Assembly (NCBI RefSeq): GCF_014863355.1
Contig: NZ_JACZEP010000013.1
Location: forward strand, 43,375 to 107,374
Source of the DNA: Aminobacter carboxidus
Lineage (GTDB): Bacteria > Pseudomonadota > Alphaproteobacteria > Rhizobiales > Rhizobiaceae
Direction of reading: 5' to 3'
DNA length: 64,000 nucleotides
Below the pieces are notes generated by a model. It had not been told where the DNA came from and did not search any database. It was given only the letters and a program-made list of their open reading frames with translations. Every line of letters begins with the position of its first letter. Position 1 is the first letter of the stretch. Positions 18,090 to 26,341 of this stretch are shown here, one piece after another. Both the position numbers and the translations under genes were made by a program.

Positions 18090-18590
18090 TCAGGCCGCTT
18101 TCGGCTTGGCAAAAATGTCGAGGGGACGGCCGGTTTCAAGATAAGACTTCAGGCTCGACAGCACGATCGGCCAGCCCTTGCTGATGCCCTTCGCCATGCC
18201 GCCTCCAGCTTCGAGCTCGTCGTGAGTGACGGTCAGCCGAACCATGTTGTCGTATTCTTCGATGTCGAACGTCACCCGGCTGTAGCTTGCCGGATTTGCA
18301 GCCTCGGACGGGTCTGCCCAGGTGATGACGAGACGGCTCGGCGGCGCGGTCTCTACGACCTTGCCGACAATCTTGACGGCCCGTTCACCGCTGGCCTGGA
18401 CATGCTCCCATGTCGAACCCGCGTTCCAGTCGGAGACGTTTTCGTGGCCCCAATAGCGCCTTGCAACATCAGGCCTGGTGATGGCCTCGAACACCTTGTC
18501 CGGCGTCGAGACGATGTAGGTCACGTAGACGAAGCTCGTCGTCTCTCGGGTTCCTGTCTTCTCTTGCGTCCCGATCTTCTCTTGCGTCAT
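18090..18590 (-). CDS. SRPBCC (AHSA1-like) domain protein
   Basis: 166-aa START/Bet v1-like hydrophobic-pocket protein of the activator-of-Hsp90-ATPase-homologue-1 C-terminal type. Seen: VYVTYIVSTPDKVFEAITRPDVARRYWGHENVSDW, then GKVVETAPPSRLVITWADP, and the C-terminal helix GISKGWPIVLSSLKSYLETG. The coding region abuts the ArsR gene: the first possible ATG (18596) overlaps the ArsR stop as ATGA, and the ATG at 18590 has the better distance from AGGAG. ArsR plus SRPBCC pairs are a common two-gene unit; the ligand is unknown. It is likely co-transcribed and translationally coupled. Confidence 0.9.
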   Translation of the reverse strand: MTQEKIGTQEKTGTRETTSFVYVTYIVSTPDKVFEAITRPDVARRYWGHENVSDWNAGSTWEHVQASGERAVKIVGKVVETAPPSRLVITWADPSEAANPASYSRVTFDIEEYDNMVRLTVTHDELEAGGGMAKGISKGWPIVLSSLKSYLETGRPLDIFAKPKAA

Positions 18591-18592
18591 CG

Positions 18593-18907
18593 TCATTCTC
18601 CTTCGAGCTCTTTCTTCAGGTCGTGCAGCAGGCTGAGCCGCTGACTTTCGAACTTCCGCACCCACCGCTCGTAGACCTCGTGCAGCGGCACGGGATTGAT
18701 GAAATGCAGCTTCTCCCGGCCACGCTTGACCGTGCTCACCAGATTGGCTGCCTCCAGGATCTCGAGATGCTGCGTTGCCGACTGGCGGGCCATATCGAGG
18801 TTGTCGCAGAGCTCACCGAGCGTCTGTCCGTTCCGTTCGCACAGGAGATCCAACAACCTCCTGCGAGTCGGGTCGCCCAGCGCTTTGAAAACCTTGTCAG
18901 CGTCCAT
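18593..18907 (-). CDS. ArsR family winged-helix repressor
   Basis: 104 aa, typical length. Helix-turn-helix region is VFKALGDPTRRRLLDLLCERNG, TLGELCDNLDMARQSATQHLEILEAANLV, followed by the wing KRGREKLHFINPVPLHEVYERW. Two cysteines (C23, C34) are not in the ELCVCDL metal-binding arrangement of true ArsR/SmtB sensors, so metal sensing is not indicated. First gene of an operon with the SRPBCC gene and possibly the GFA gene at 17526. Its promoter is overlaid by two identical-type operators, indicating autorepression. Confidence 0.93.
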   Translation of the reverse strand: MDADKVFKALGDPTRRRLLDLLCERNGQTLGELCDNLDMARQSATQHLEILEAANLVSTVKRGREKLHFINPVPLHEVYERWVRKFESQRLSLLHDLKKELEGE

Positions 18908-18929
18908 CGGTCTCGCTCATTTCTAAATC

Positions 18930-18959
18930 ATATTAGGCAGGCAAATACCTGCATGTCAA
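18930..18959 (-). promoter_or_regulatory. arsR operon promoter
   Basis: Minus-strand -35 TTGACA (18959-18954), 18-base spacer (18953-18936), -10 TAATAT (18935-18930), close to the sigma-70 consensus and 22 bases before the arsR start. One operator copy fills the spacer. Confidence 0.7.
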
Positions 18960-18980
18960 CTCATGCAGGGAAATACCTGC
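18937..18980. promoter_or_regulatory. twin ArsR operators
   Basis: Two 16-bp sites, GCAGGCAAATACCTGC (18937-18952) and GCAGGGAAATACCTGC (18965-18980). Each is an inverted repeat with 5-bp arms and they are 28 bp apart start to start. One lies in the promoter spacer, the other just upstream of the -35. This is the expected layout for repression by the adjacent ArsR protein. Sites are seen; the protein-DNA assignment is inferred. Confidence 0.7.
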
Positions 18981-19194
18981 ACATCAGATGCCAGCACGGC
19001 CATGCCAACGCAATCGGCACGCCCCAAGGCAGCGTCCCGGTCGGAATGCAATGAAGCTGAATGAAGGGCGATCGGAAGCGCCAGCATGCGCGCGGCGGCG
19101 AAATCGATTCCGGTGGCTGTCCCAGGCCGCAGGACAGCCCTGCCCTCGCTGACGAGGGCAGTTCACGGCAGGCATGATTGTCGCGGATGCGAGC

Positions 19195-20091
19195 CTAGAA
19201 GGCCCAGCTGCGGGCCTTGGCGATGACGAAGTCGCGGAACACGTGCAGCTTGGCCTGCTCGCGCATCGCATCGGGATAGGCGAAGTAGGTGTCGAAGGAC
19301 GGTACCTCTGTCTCAGGCAGCAGCTGCACCAGCCCGGCATCCTTGCCGATGACGTAGTCGGGCAGCATGGCAATGCCGGCGCCCGTCTGCACCGCCTTCT
19401 TGATCGACAGGATGTCGTTGATCTGAAGCGTCGGCACGCGCTGGCCGCCCTCGAAGTCACCGACCGTTTCCAGCCAATTGAGCTCGCTCAGATGCGTCGG
19501 CACCGGCACGCCGAAAGTGACGATGCGGTGGTTCTTGAGGTCGGCGATCGATTCCGGCTTGCCGTATTTGTTGACGTAGGTCGGCGAGGCATAGAGGTGG
19601 AAATGCACGGTGAACAGCCGGCGCTGGATCAGGTCCGGCTGCTGCGGCTGGCGCAGGCGTATCGCGCAGTCGGCCTGGCGCATGGTCAGGTCGAGCTCCT
19701 CATTGGCGAGGATCAGCTGGATCTGGATGTCGGGATACAGCTCGAGGAACTCCTGGATGCGCTCAGTCAGCCAGCCGGCACCAAGGCCGACGGTCGTCGT
19801 CACCTTGAGCACGCCGGACGGACGGTCCTTGGTCTCGGTCAGGCGCGTCTTGATCGTCTCGAGCTTCATCAAGACGTCATGCGCCGTGCGGAACAGCATC
19901 TCACCTTGTTCGGTCAGCACTAGGCCACGCGCATGGCGGTGGAACAGCGGCACGCCGATGTCGTGTTCGAGCGCGCTCACCTGGCGCGAGATCGCCGACT
20001 GCGACAGCCTCAGCGTCTCCGCTGCGTGCGTGAACGAGCCAGCCTCCGCCGCTGCGTGGAACACGCGCAACTTATCCCAATCCAACGCCAT
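19195..20091 (-). CDS. lsrB: LysR family regulator LsrB/VtlR
   Basis: 298 aa. N-terminal HTH: MALDWDKLRVFHAAAEAG, SFTHAAETLRLSQSAISRQV, ALEHDIGVPLFHRHARGL. C-terminal effector domain follows. The sequence and the position directly after trxB match LsrB of Sinorhizobium/Agrobacterium and VtlR of Brucella, which are needed for symbiosis or virulence, LPS synthesis and oxidative-stress responses and control small-RNA and transporter genes. A single cysteine (C142) is present, so multi-cysteine disulfide sensing described for some homologues could not work the same way within one monomer. It starts 31 bp after the trxB stop, so a trxB-lsrB operon is likely. Confidence 0.92.
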   Translation of the reverse strand: MALDWDKLRVFHAAAEAGSFTHAAETLRLSQSAISRQVSALEHDIGVPLFHRHARGLVLTEQGEMLFRTAHDVLMKLETIKTRLTETKDRPSGVLKVTTTVGLGAGWLTERIQEFLELYPDIQIQLILANEELDLTMRQADCAIRLRQPQQPDLIQRRLFTVHFHLYASPTYVNKYGKPESIADLKNHRIVTFGVPVPTHLSELNWLETVGDFEGGQRVPTLQINDILSIKKAVQTGAGIAMLPDYVIGKDAGLVQLLPETEVPSFDTYFAYPDAMREQAKLHVFRDFVIAKARSWAF

Positions 20092-20122
20092 TTTTCCCCT
20101 CTTATGTCAGGCGTTTGGTGGC

Positions 20123-21097
20123 CTATTCGGCCGCTTCGCGATGCACTTCAACTCCGGCCAGATACTTTTCGGCTTCAAGTGCTGCCATGCAGCCCAGGCC
20201 GGCCGCCGTCACCGCCTGGCGGTAGATGTCGTCGGTCACGTCACCGGCGGCAAACACGCCCGGCACGTTGGTGCGGGTCGAATTCGCCTCGGTCCAGAGA
20301 TAACCGTTCGGCTTCTGCTTGAGCTTGCCGACAAACAGCTCGACCGCAGGCGCATGGCCGATCGCCACGAACACGCCATGCGTCGCCATCTCGGTGATTT
20401 CGCCGGTATGGACATTCCTGAGCCTGACACCGTCGACCGACGGCGGCAGCGGCTTTTGTGCCGGCGCACCGACGATCTCTTCGACGGCGTGGTCCCAGAT
20501 CACCTTGATGTTGTCCTTGGCAAACAGCCGCTCCTGCAGGATGCGTTCGGCGCGGAAATGATCGCGCCGGTGTACCACCGTCACCGTCTTGGCGAGATTG
20601 GACAAATAGAGCGCTTCCTCGACCGCCGAATTGCCGCCACCGACGACCACCACGTCCTTGCCACGGTAGAAGAAGCCGTCGCACGTGGCGCAAGCCGAAA
20701 CGCCAAAACCCTGGAAAACCTGCTCGGAGGGCAGGCCGAGCCACTTGGCCTGGGCGCCGGTGGCGATGATCAGCGCGTCGGCGGTGTAGACAGTGCCGGA
20801 ATCGCCCTTGGCACGGAACGGCCTGACGTCGAGATCGACCTCGGTGATGATGTCGTTGACCATCTCGGTCCCGACATGCTCGGCCTGCGCCCGCATCTGC
20901 TCCATCAGCCACGGGCCCTGGATCGGCTCGGCGAAGCCGGGATAGTTTTCGACGTCAGTGGTGATCATCAGTTGGCCGCCCTGCTGCATGCCGGCAACGA
21001 GCATCGGCTTGAGCATGGCGCGCGCCGCATAGATCGCCGCCGTGTAGCCGGCGGGACCCGAACCGATGATGAGAACTGGCGCATGTTTGGAGGTCAT
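20123..21097 (-). CDS. trxB: thioredoxin-disulfide reductase TrxB
   Basis: 324 aa, cytosolic flavoenzyme that reduces thioredoxin with NADPH. FAD motif GSGPAGYTAAIYAAR (12-26), active-site C136-A-T-C139 in SACATCDGFFY, NADPH motif VGGGNSAVEEA (152-162), C-terminal FAD motif GVFAAGDVTD. Full length. The ATG was chosen behind GAAGG (7-base gap). Divergent from the Lrp gene and followed by lsrB on the same strand, an arrangement I know from other rhizobia. Confidence 0.97.
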   Translation of the reverse strand: MTSKHAPVLIIGSGPAGYTAAIYAARAMLKPMLVAGMQQGGQLMITTDVENYPGFAEPIQGPWLMEQMRAQAEHVGTEMVNDIITEVDLDVRPFRAKGDSGTVYTADALIIATGAQAKWLGLPSEQVFQGFGVSACATCDGFFYRGKDVVVVGGGNSAVEEALYLSNLAKTVTVVHRRDHFRAERILQERLFAKDNIKVIWDHAVEEIVGAPAQKPLPPSVDGVRLRNVHTGEITEMATHGVFVAIGHAPAVELFVGKLKQKPNGYLWTEANSTRTNVPGVFAAGDVTDDIYRQAVTAAGLGCMAALEAEKYLAGVEVHREAAE

Positions 21098-21314
21098 CGA
21101 AGGGCCTTCGTGGTCAATGGAAAAGCAGCATCCCGTCAAACGGGCTGCGGATCGTCCCTAATCTAGGTGTTCACCCATACCCCGCGCAAGGCGGCAAGAT
21201 GTTACTCCCCCGAAAGCTTGACTGCCCAACCTCCGACACGTCGCCGAATGCGGCATGAAATGCATTTGACTGTGGCTCGGGTTCCCCAACCGATGCGAGT
21301 AGTTTAATTACGTG

Positions 21315-21338
21315 ATTGCGCAAGATTCTTGCGTCAAT
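21315..21338. promoter_or_regulatory. candidate Lrp autoregulatory site
   Basis: Near-perfect palindrome ATTGCGCAAGA-T-TCTTGCGTCAAT (one extra base in the right arm) ending 12 bases before the lrp ATG. Position and TTGCGC/GCGCAA-like arms fit a self-binding Lrp/AsnC protein. Inference from symmetry. Confidence 0.4.
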
Positions 21339-21350
21339 CCTGGAGCACAC

Positions 21351-21821
21351 ATGCCCATCAAGGCCGATCTCGACGCCATCGATTGGAAGATCCTGCGCGA
21401 GCTGCAAGACGACGGCCGCATGACCAATGTCGAGCTGTCGCGCCGCGTCGGCATCTCGGCGCCGCCATGCCTGCGCCGCGTCAAGCGCCTCGAGGACGAA
21501 GGCATCATCCAGCGCTACCGCGCTTTGCTCAACGCCCCGGCACTCGGCATGGACGTCGTCGCCTTCTGCCTCGTCGGCCTCAACCGCCAGTCCGAAGTCG
21601 ACCTCAAGGCCTTCGCCGATCGCACCCGCAACTGGCCGATCGTCCGCAGCGCCTGGATGGTCTCAGGCGAATCCGACTTCATGCTGCACTGCCTGGCCCC
21701 CGACCTCGGCACCTTCCAGACCTTCGTTATCGAAGAACTGACGTCGTCACCCAACGTCGACACAGTGCGCACGGCGCTGACTATTCGTCAGGTCAAGGAC
21801 GACGGGCTGGTGGCTATCTGA
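21351..21821 (+). CDS. Lrp/AsnC family transcriptional regulator
   Basis: 156 aa. HTH: DLDAIDWKILRELQDDGRMTNVELSRRVGISAPPCLRRVKRLEDEGII. The RAM (AsnC ligand-binding) domain follows with DVVAFCLVGLN and WMVSGESDFMLHCLAPDLGTFQTFV. The start ATG is 6 bases behind GGAG. It is the divergent neighbour of trxB-lsrB in several rhizobia, so this belongs to the conserved block. Ligand and targets unknown; a palindrome just upstream suggests autoregulation. Confidence 0.93.
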   Translation: MPIKADLDAIDWKILRELQDDGRMTNVELSRRVGISAPPCLRRVKRLEDEGIIQRYRALLNAPALGMDVVAFCLVGLNRQSEVDLKAFADRTRNWPIVRSAWMVSGESDFMLHCLAPDLGTFQTFVIEELTSSPNVDTVRTALTIRQVKDDGLVAI

Positions 21822-21839
21822 GGGAGTGGAAACCAAGAC

Positions 21840-22631
21840 TCAGGCAAATGGCACCCTGAGCCGCTCTAGGCCACGTAGTCGCGAGTTCAAGAACATCCAT
21901 GCTTGCCGCAGGGGTCTCACGACCTCTCTCAGCGGCTTGCTCATCTGCTCGCCTCGGCTTTTTAGTTCAGGCCGTTCGTTTTCAAGTGTACTTTCGAAAC
22001 CGACAACTTGGCTGCCTGCTCCCACCAGCATGTCCTGAATGCAAATTGCGGGTGTCAATTGGTAGATCGTAAGATCAGCCCAAGCCGTAGACGCTGGATT
22101 GAACATAAACTGATCGACTGGATCGACAAAATCCTCACTTAATTCAATGAGTTTCCGTGCAGCAGTTTTCGACAAGATGTAGCCGCTTGCGCCAGTATGC
22201 GTAGCCCGCAACCTCTTGAGAAAACGTCCCCCAACCATCTTGCTACGCTGTTTCTCAAGTAGGGTGTGCACCCTTGTCGTCTCGAGTTTCACCACATCAG
22301 CGTCGCCAGGAATCCAGCCGTCGTTGCTCAGCAGATCGGCGAGGCCAGATCCGAAATGGACGTCGTCCTCGAAGACTACTCCATGCGCGGGGGCAGCGCC
22401 CGCGATCGCCTCCCAGCACGCCCGATGGCTGAGAAAGCAGCCGGTTTCCCCTGGTCCGAGCTGGTAGATAAGCCCTGCCCGCTCCGGCTGGCGCAGCTTG
22501 CCCTCGGCGATCAGCTTCGCGCCGTCGACAGCCGGAACCCTTGTGAAGTCCAGGCCGAGACCGCCGAAGATCGCGGCCATGCGAGCCAACCGATCAGGCG
22601 AGCGATCCAGATTGATCAGGTAGATGTTCAT
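21840..22631 (-). CDS. glycosyltransferase family 25 (LPS-type), third of three
   Basis: 263 aa, GT25 fold as in LOS/LPS galactosyl- or glucosyltransferases. N-terminus NIYLINLDRSPDRLARMAAIF with RVPAVDG, then GETGCFLSHRACWE (61-74), the acidic EDD (88-90) and ASGYILSKTAARKLI, DPVDQFMF. No signal peptide or membrane segment, so it acts at the cytoplasmic face. Last gene of a tandem set; 35 bases separate it from the upstream copy. The ATG has only a weak ribosome site. About 45-50% identical by eye to the next copy in the N-terminal half, indicating duplication. Confidence 0.88.
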   Translation of the reverse strand: MNIYLINLDRSPDRLARMAAIFGGLGLDFTRVPAVDGAKLIAEGKLRQPERAGLIYQLGPGETGCFLSHRACWEAIAGAAPAHGVVFEDDVHFGSGLADLLSNDGWIPGDADVVKLETTRVHTLLEKQRSKMVGGRFLKRLRATHTGASGYILSKTAARKLIELSEDFVDPVDQFMFNPASTAWADLTIYQLTPAICIQDMLVGAGSQVVGFESTLENERPELKSRGEQMSKPLREVVRPLRQAWMFLNSRLRGLERLRVPFA

Positions 22632-22666
22632 TGGACGACCGTTCACGTCTTGCCCCAGTAGGTCGG

Positions 22667-23449
22667 TCAGCGGAACCGCACCTTGCCCCATCGCTGCCCG
22701 CGGAGACTTGCCCCAACGGAAGCAGCAAGGCGTCCCAGCGGCCTGGCAATCTCCTTCATCAGCTTCTCCGTGCCGTGCGCTTTTTCCTGCACGGGCCGCT
22801 CGTGTTTCAGCCCACTGGCCAGCGCATCGACGGAATCGTCCTTGCCGACGACCACCTCCTGTACGCAGATCGCCGGATCGACCTGATAGATAGTCAGCGC
22901 ATTCCAGGCAACGGAGACCGGATTGAACATGAACTGGTCGACCGGGTCGGCGAAATCAGTGCTCAGTTCGAGCAGCTTGCGCGCACCCTTGCGCGAAACG
23001 ATGTAGGCACCCGTCCCTGGATGCGTGTCGCGCAAACGCCGCACCGAGCGGTCGCCTGCGCGGGCGGTGCTGCCGCGGTCGACCAGCGTGCGCACGAGTG
23101 TCGTTTCGAGCTTCACCACGTCGGCATCCACGGGAATCCAGCTTGTATCCGCAAGCAACTCTCGTGCCCCGGCCCCGAAATGGACGTCATCCTCGAAGAT
23201 CGCGTTGTATTCGGCTTCTTCCTTCTCGGCAGCTTGCCAGCACTCGATGTGGCTGAGAAAGCAGCCGATCTCGCCGCTGCCGAGGTCGTAGTACATGCCT
23301 TTCCGGGAATGACTCGCCTGCCTGTCCGCCAGATCACGGCCGTCGATCGCTGGCACCCTGGTGAAGTCGAGCTGCAGTTCGCCAAACAATGACGCCATGC
23401 GATCGAGGCGCTGCGGTGCGCGGTCTAGGTTGATGACAAAAATTTTCAT
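22667..23449 (-). CDS. glycosyltransferase family 25 (LPS-type), second of three
   Basis: 260 aa with the same order of motifs: KIFVINLDRAPQRLDRMASLF, RVPAIDGRDL, GEIGCFLSHIECW (59-71), EDD (86-88), GTGAYIVSRKGARKLLELS and DPVDQFMFNP. Starts at an ATG immediately after AAGAGGG, 11 bases past the stop of the preceding copy, so the two are certainly co-transcribed. Likely adds a hexose to the LPS core; donor and acceptor are not deducible. Confidence 0.9.
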   Translation of the reverse strand: MKIFVINLDRAPQRLDRMASLFGELQLDFTRVPAIDGRDLADRQASHSRKGMYYDLGSGEIGCFLSHIECWQAAEKEEAEYNAIFEDDVHFGAGARELLADTSWIPVDADVVKLETTLVRTLVDRGSTARAGDRSVRRLRDTHPGTGAYIVSRKGARKLLELSTDFADPVDQFMFNPVSVAWNALTIYQVDPAICVQEVVVGKDDSVDALASGLKHERPVQEKAHGTEKLMKEIARPLGRLAASVGASLRGQRWGKVRFR

Positions 23450-23460
23450 CCCTCTTACGC

Positions 23461-24315
23461 TTACCCTGCACGCTGCGTGTCTGATTGCACCGTCAAGTCG
23501 ATGGACACCTTTCTGAAGACAGACTGCCTGGCAGTCGCCAGCACGGCCATGCGGAAGGGATTCGCCAGCTGCCGCCCGACTCGCCAGAATTCATGCGCGA
23601 CCTTTGCAATCCCACGCCTCCGTGCAGAACGAGGGTCGCTACGGTGAAACTGGCGTCGGTCCTGGGCAATCTGGCTCGTCAGTGAGCCGCCGACAGTGGC
23701 GTTCAGTGCCCACATGTCCTGAATGCAGAATGCCGGCATCAGCTGCAGCACGACGAGCTCTTCAAGGGTGCCACGCTCCGGCGAGTAGAGAATGACGTCG
23801 GCCGGTTCGCAGTGGCGCTCGGTGTAGTCAAGCAGACGACGCGCAGCACGCCTCGATACGAAATAGCCTGCCGATCCCAATTGCGCTGATTTCAGCCTGC
23901 GCAACTCATGCCCCGCAGGCTCACCCCAGGTCTTGTGAGACAATTCGGCCCGGGCCAGATCCGTTTCGGCTCTGACGATATCCACGCCCGCCGGGATCCA
24001 GCGGTCGGATCTCAGAAAGCTCGCCGCATCAGCCGAGAAGTGGATGTCGTCCTCGGCAACGAACGCCCAGTCGTCCTCGCCTTCGGCCACCAATGCCCAG
24101 GACTTGCGATGGCTCAGCAGGCAGGCCATTTCGGCCGGCGACATCGAATTGACGCCCGACGACATCAGTCGCAAGCGCTCGAATTCTTCTTCGGGCAGTT
24201 GCTTGGCGTCTACGGCCGGCACACGGACCGTCGTGACGTCCATGCCGGCAACCTGCGCCATGAACCAGTCGAGCCGGCCTGGCGACCGGTCGAGGTTGAT
24301 AAAATAGATATTCAA
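23461..24315 (-). CDS. glycosyltransferase family 25 (LPS-type), first of three
   Basis: 284 aa when started at a TTG that places NIYFINLDRSPGRLDW at the N-terminus as in the other two copies. An ATG at 24360 would add 15 residues. Motifs: RVPAVDAKQL, AEMACLLSHRKSW (61-73), EDD (88-90), GSAGYFVSRRAARRLLDY. It lacks the DPVDQFMF segment shared by the other two (here EPADVILYSP), so acceptor specificity may differ. First gene of the three-gene operon. The 300 bases upstream (24316-24619) are AT-richer than the surroundings and hold no gene, only a small GGGTTT/AAACCC hairpin at 24563-24578. Confidence 0.85.
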   Translation of the reverse strand: MNIYFINLDRSPGRLDWFMAQVAGMDVTTVRVPAVDAKQLPEEEFERLRLMSSGVNSMSPAEMACLLSHRKSWALVAEGEDDWAFVAEDDIHFSADAASFLRSDRWIPAGVDIVRAETDLARAELSHKTWGEPAGHELRRLKSAQLGSAGYFVSRRAARRLLDYTERHCEPADVILYSPERGTLEELVVLQLMPAFCIQDMWALNATVGGSLTSQIAQDRRQFHRSDPRSARRRGIAKVAHEFWRVGRQLANPFRMAVLATARQSVFRKVSIDLTVQSDTQRAG

Positions 24316-24619
24316 AGCACGATCTCTACCATAATCGTGCCCCCGGCCCGCGGTTGCCATAAGGCAAGCGAGGGCGCGCAGCAAGCCGGGGGCGCATGAC
24401 GGCTCAACATAGAGCAACCACGCCTAATGATTCAGCACTATTTCAGGCACCCAAGTGTTTTCCCGCACAAATTACGTTTTGCTGCAGCCCCTGGTGGAAG
24501 AACGGAAAGCAAATCGATCTCGATGCGAGAAATACCAAATACTTAAGAGGGTACTTACATTAGGGTTTAGAGAAACCCGGCAAGGTCTTAAGGGCGAGCC
24601 GGCGCACAATCCCGCCCCG

Positions 24620-25705
24620 CTAGCCCTTCGCCCACACCAGCTCATAGACCGCGCGCAGGCCGGCAGCCTCGTTTTCGAGTCGGAATCGCTTCGACACGTC
24701 GTCGAGCCCGGCAGCACCATGGGTTTCGGCCAGTTCCGGATCGGCGAGATATGGCCTGATCGCTTCGCGCAGCGCATCGCCATCGCCTGACGCAACGAAG
24801 TCGCCGGTCACGCCACGCGTCACGATTTCCGAATAAGAGCCGGCGTCGCTGGCAACGACAGCCGTGCGCGAGGCCATCGCCTCGAGCGGCGTCAGCCCGA
24901 AACCTTCGTTGCGCGATGGCGCGACGTAGAGTGTCACCCGGCGATACCACACGGCAACGTCAGGCACCTCGCCGAGCAGCAGGATGCGCTCCGACAGTCC
25001 AGCCGCCGCGATCCGCTGCCTGAGCTCGTCGGCGAAGCCCTTGTGCTCCGCGGTGACCCGGCCGGTGATGACGGCCGTCCACTCGGGATATTCGGGCAGC
25101 AACGCGATCATCGCGTCGACGAACAGGTCAGTGCCTTTGGAATGACGCACGCGGCCAAAGCAGCCGATGGCGTATTTTCCTGGCAGGCCAGTGGCGGCGA
25201 ATTCATCTTCTGCGGTGCGCGGCGGATGGAATTTGTCGAGGTCTACCCCGTGCATCACCACCTTGTGCGGCACTTCGAGGAAACGCCCCGATAGCCGGCT
25301 GGTCGCGATCACGCCATCCATCTGGCGGAGCAGCCATTTGGTGAACGGCCGGTGGTCGCGCTGCGCGGCGGAGGTGAAAACCAGCCTGATCTGCGCCCAA
25401 AAAATGTGGCGCAGCACGAGCCCCGCCACCATTTCGGTGTTGCGCCTGGCATGCCAGATGCGCGGCCGCCCAGAGGCCGGGCGCCTGAGCAGCGATGGCA
25501 GCTGCCACCAGCGCATCCTGGGCAGGTGGTCGGGCAGGCCCGGCCCGACCACGGCAATGCCGAGCGCGCGCGCCTGCACCGGCACCAGCTGCACGATGGT
25601 GCTGGTGACGCCGGAAAGCCGCTGCTTGAGATTGGGCGCGATCACCTCGGTGCGCGCCATGTCGACCGCGCCGGCATGTTCGGCGCGGTTGTCTGCTTTG
25701 TTCAT
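24620..25705 (-). CDS. lpsB: LPS core glycosyltransferase LpsB/LpcC (GT4)
   Basis: About 361 aa. GT-B fold enzyme of family 4, the mannosyltransferase of the rhizobial LPS core. Seen: EVIAPNLKQRLSGVTSTIVQLVPVQ at the N-terminus, YAIGCFGRVRHSKGTDLFVDAM, RILLLGEVPDV, and the nucleotide-sugar motif APSRNEGFGLTPLEAMAS with the EX7E pair. The order greA-lpsB is known from Sinorhizobium and supports the name. The gene begins 43 bases after greA ends, so they are probably one operon. Start uncertain: ATG at 25705 or 25660, neither with a good ribosome site. Confidence 0.9.
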   Translation of the reverse strand: MNKADNRAEHAGAVDMARTEVIAPNLKQRLSGVTSTIVQLVPVQARALGIAVVGPGLPDHLPRMRWWQLPSLLRRPASGRPRIWHARRNTEMVAGLVLRHIFWAQIRLVFTSAAQRDHRPFTKWLLRQMDGVIATSRLSGRFLEVPHKVVMHGVDLDKFHPPRTAEDEFAATGLPGKYAIGCFGRVRHSKGTDLFVDAMIALLPEYPEWTAVITGRVTAEHKGFADELRQRIAAAGLSERILLLGEVPDVAVWYRRVTLYVAPSRNEGFGLTPLEAMASRTAVVASDAGSYSEIVTRGVTGDFVASGDGDALREAIRPYLADPELAETHGAAGLDDVSKRFRLENEAAGLRAVYELVWAKG

Positions 25706-25748
25706 CGTGTCGGATTCGGCATCGCCAAAGCCAATGCCGCCTGTTGCA

Positions 25749-26222
25749 TCAGATGAACTGGACCTGGACGATCTCGTAGCCGCGTGCGCCACCCGGCGCG
25801 TTGACCTCGATGGCATCGCCCACTTCCTTGCCGATCAGCGCGCGTGCGATCGGCGAGGAGATCGAGATGCGGCCCGACTTCACGTCGGCTTCCTGGTCGC
25901 CGACGATCTGGTAGGTCTTTTCTTCTTCGGTGTCCTCGTCGAGCAGCACCACGGTGGCGCCGAACTTGATCTTGTCGCCATTGAGCTTGCTGACGTCGAT
26001 CACCTCGGCGCGCGCGACCAGGTCCTCGAGTTCGTTGATACGGCCCTCGTTGAGGCTCTGCGCCTCCTTGGCCGAGTGATACTCGGCGTTTTCCGACAGG
26101 TCGCCGTGCGAACGCGCCTCGGCAATGGCCTCGATGATGCGCGGGCGCTCTTCCTGTTGGCGCCAGCGCAGCTCTTCCTTCAGCGCGACGAAACCACCCG
26201 CCGTCATCGGAACCTTGTTCAT
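25749..26222 (-). CDS. greA: transcription elongation factor GreA
   Basis: 157 aa, full length. N-terminal coiled coil ([46 protein letters not shown]) whose acidic tip D41/E44 region stimulates RNA cleavage in backtracked RNA polymerase. C-terminal FKBP-like domain with [29 protein letters not shown]. Start ATG behind AGGAGAGG. An intrinsic terminator stands in its leader, so expression is probably set by attenuation. lpsB follows in the same direction. Confidence 0.97.
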   Translation of the reverse strand: MNKVPMTAGGFVALKEELRWRQQEERPRIIEAIAEARSHGDLSENAEYHSAKEAQSLNEGRINELEDLVARAEVIDVSKLNGDKIKFGATVVLLDEDTEEEKTYQIVGDQEADVKSGRISISSPIARALIGKEVGDAIEVNAPGGARGYEIVQVQFI

Positions 26223-26273
26223 AGTCGACCTCTCCTGGCCTTTGCCGCGCGGCCTTATGCTGCCGCGAGGCAC

Positions 26274-26315
26274 AAAAAAAGAAAACGGTCCGGCAGCCTC
26301 GGCTAACGGAACCGT
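26274..26315 (-). terminator. intrinsic terminator inside the greA 5' leader
   Basis: Minus-strand stem ACGGTTCCG/CGGACCGT (26315-26307 with 26292-26285, one bulge) followed by TTTTCTTTTTTT (26285-26274). It lies 52 bases before the greA start codon. No minus-strand gene lies between it and the next gene, which is on the plus strand at 26505, so the RNA it ends must be a greA leader transcript or a separate short RNA. Confidence 0.7.
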
Positions 26316-26335
26316 CTCACCTCTATCTCCACCGA

Positions 26336-26341
26336 ATATAG
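26336..26341 (-). promoter_or_regulatory. putative -10 element of the greA leader
   Basis: CTATAT on the minus strand, identical to the rhizobial -10 consensus. A TTGACG lies upstream (26363-26358 region) but at about 20-21 bp, longer than ideal. A start near 26329 would give a terminated leader RNA of about 55 nt. Confidence 0.4.
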
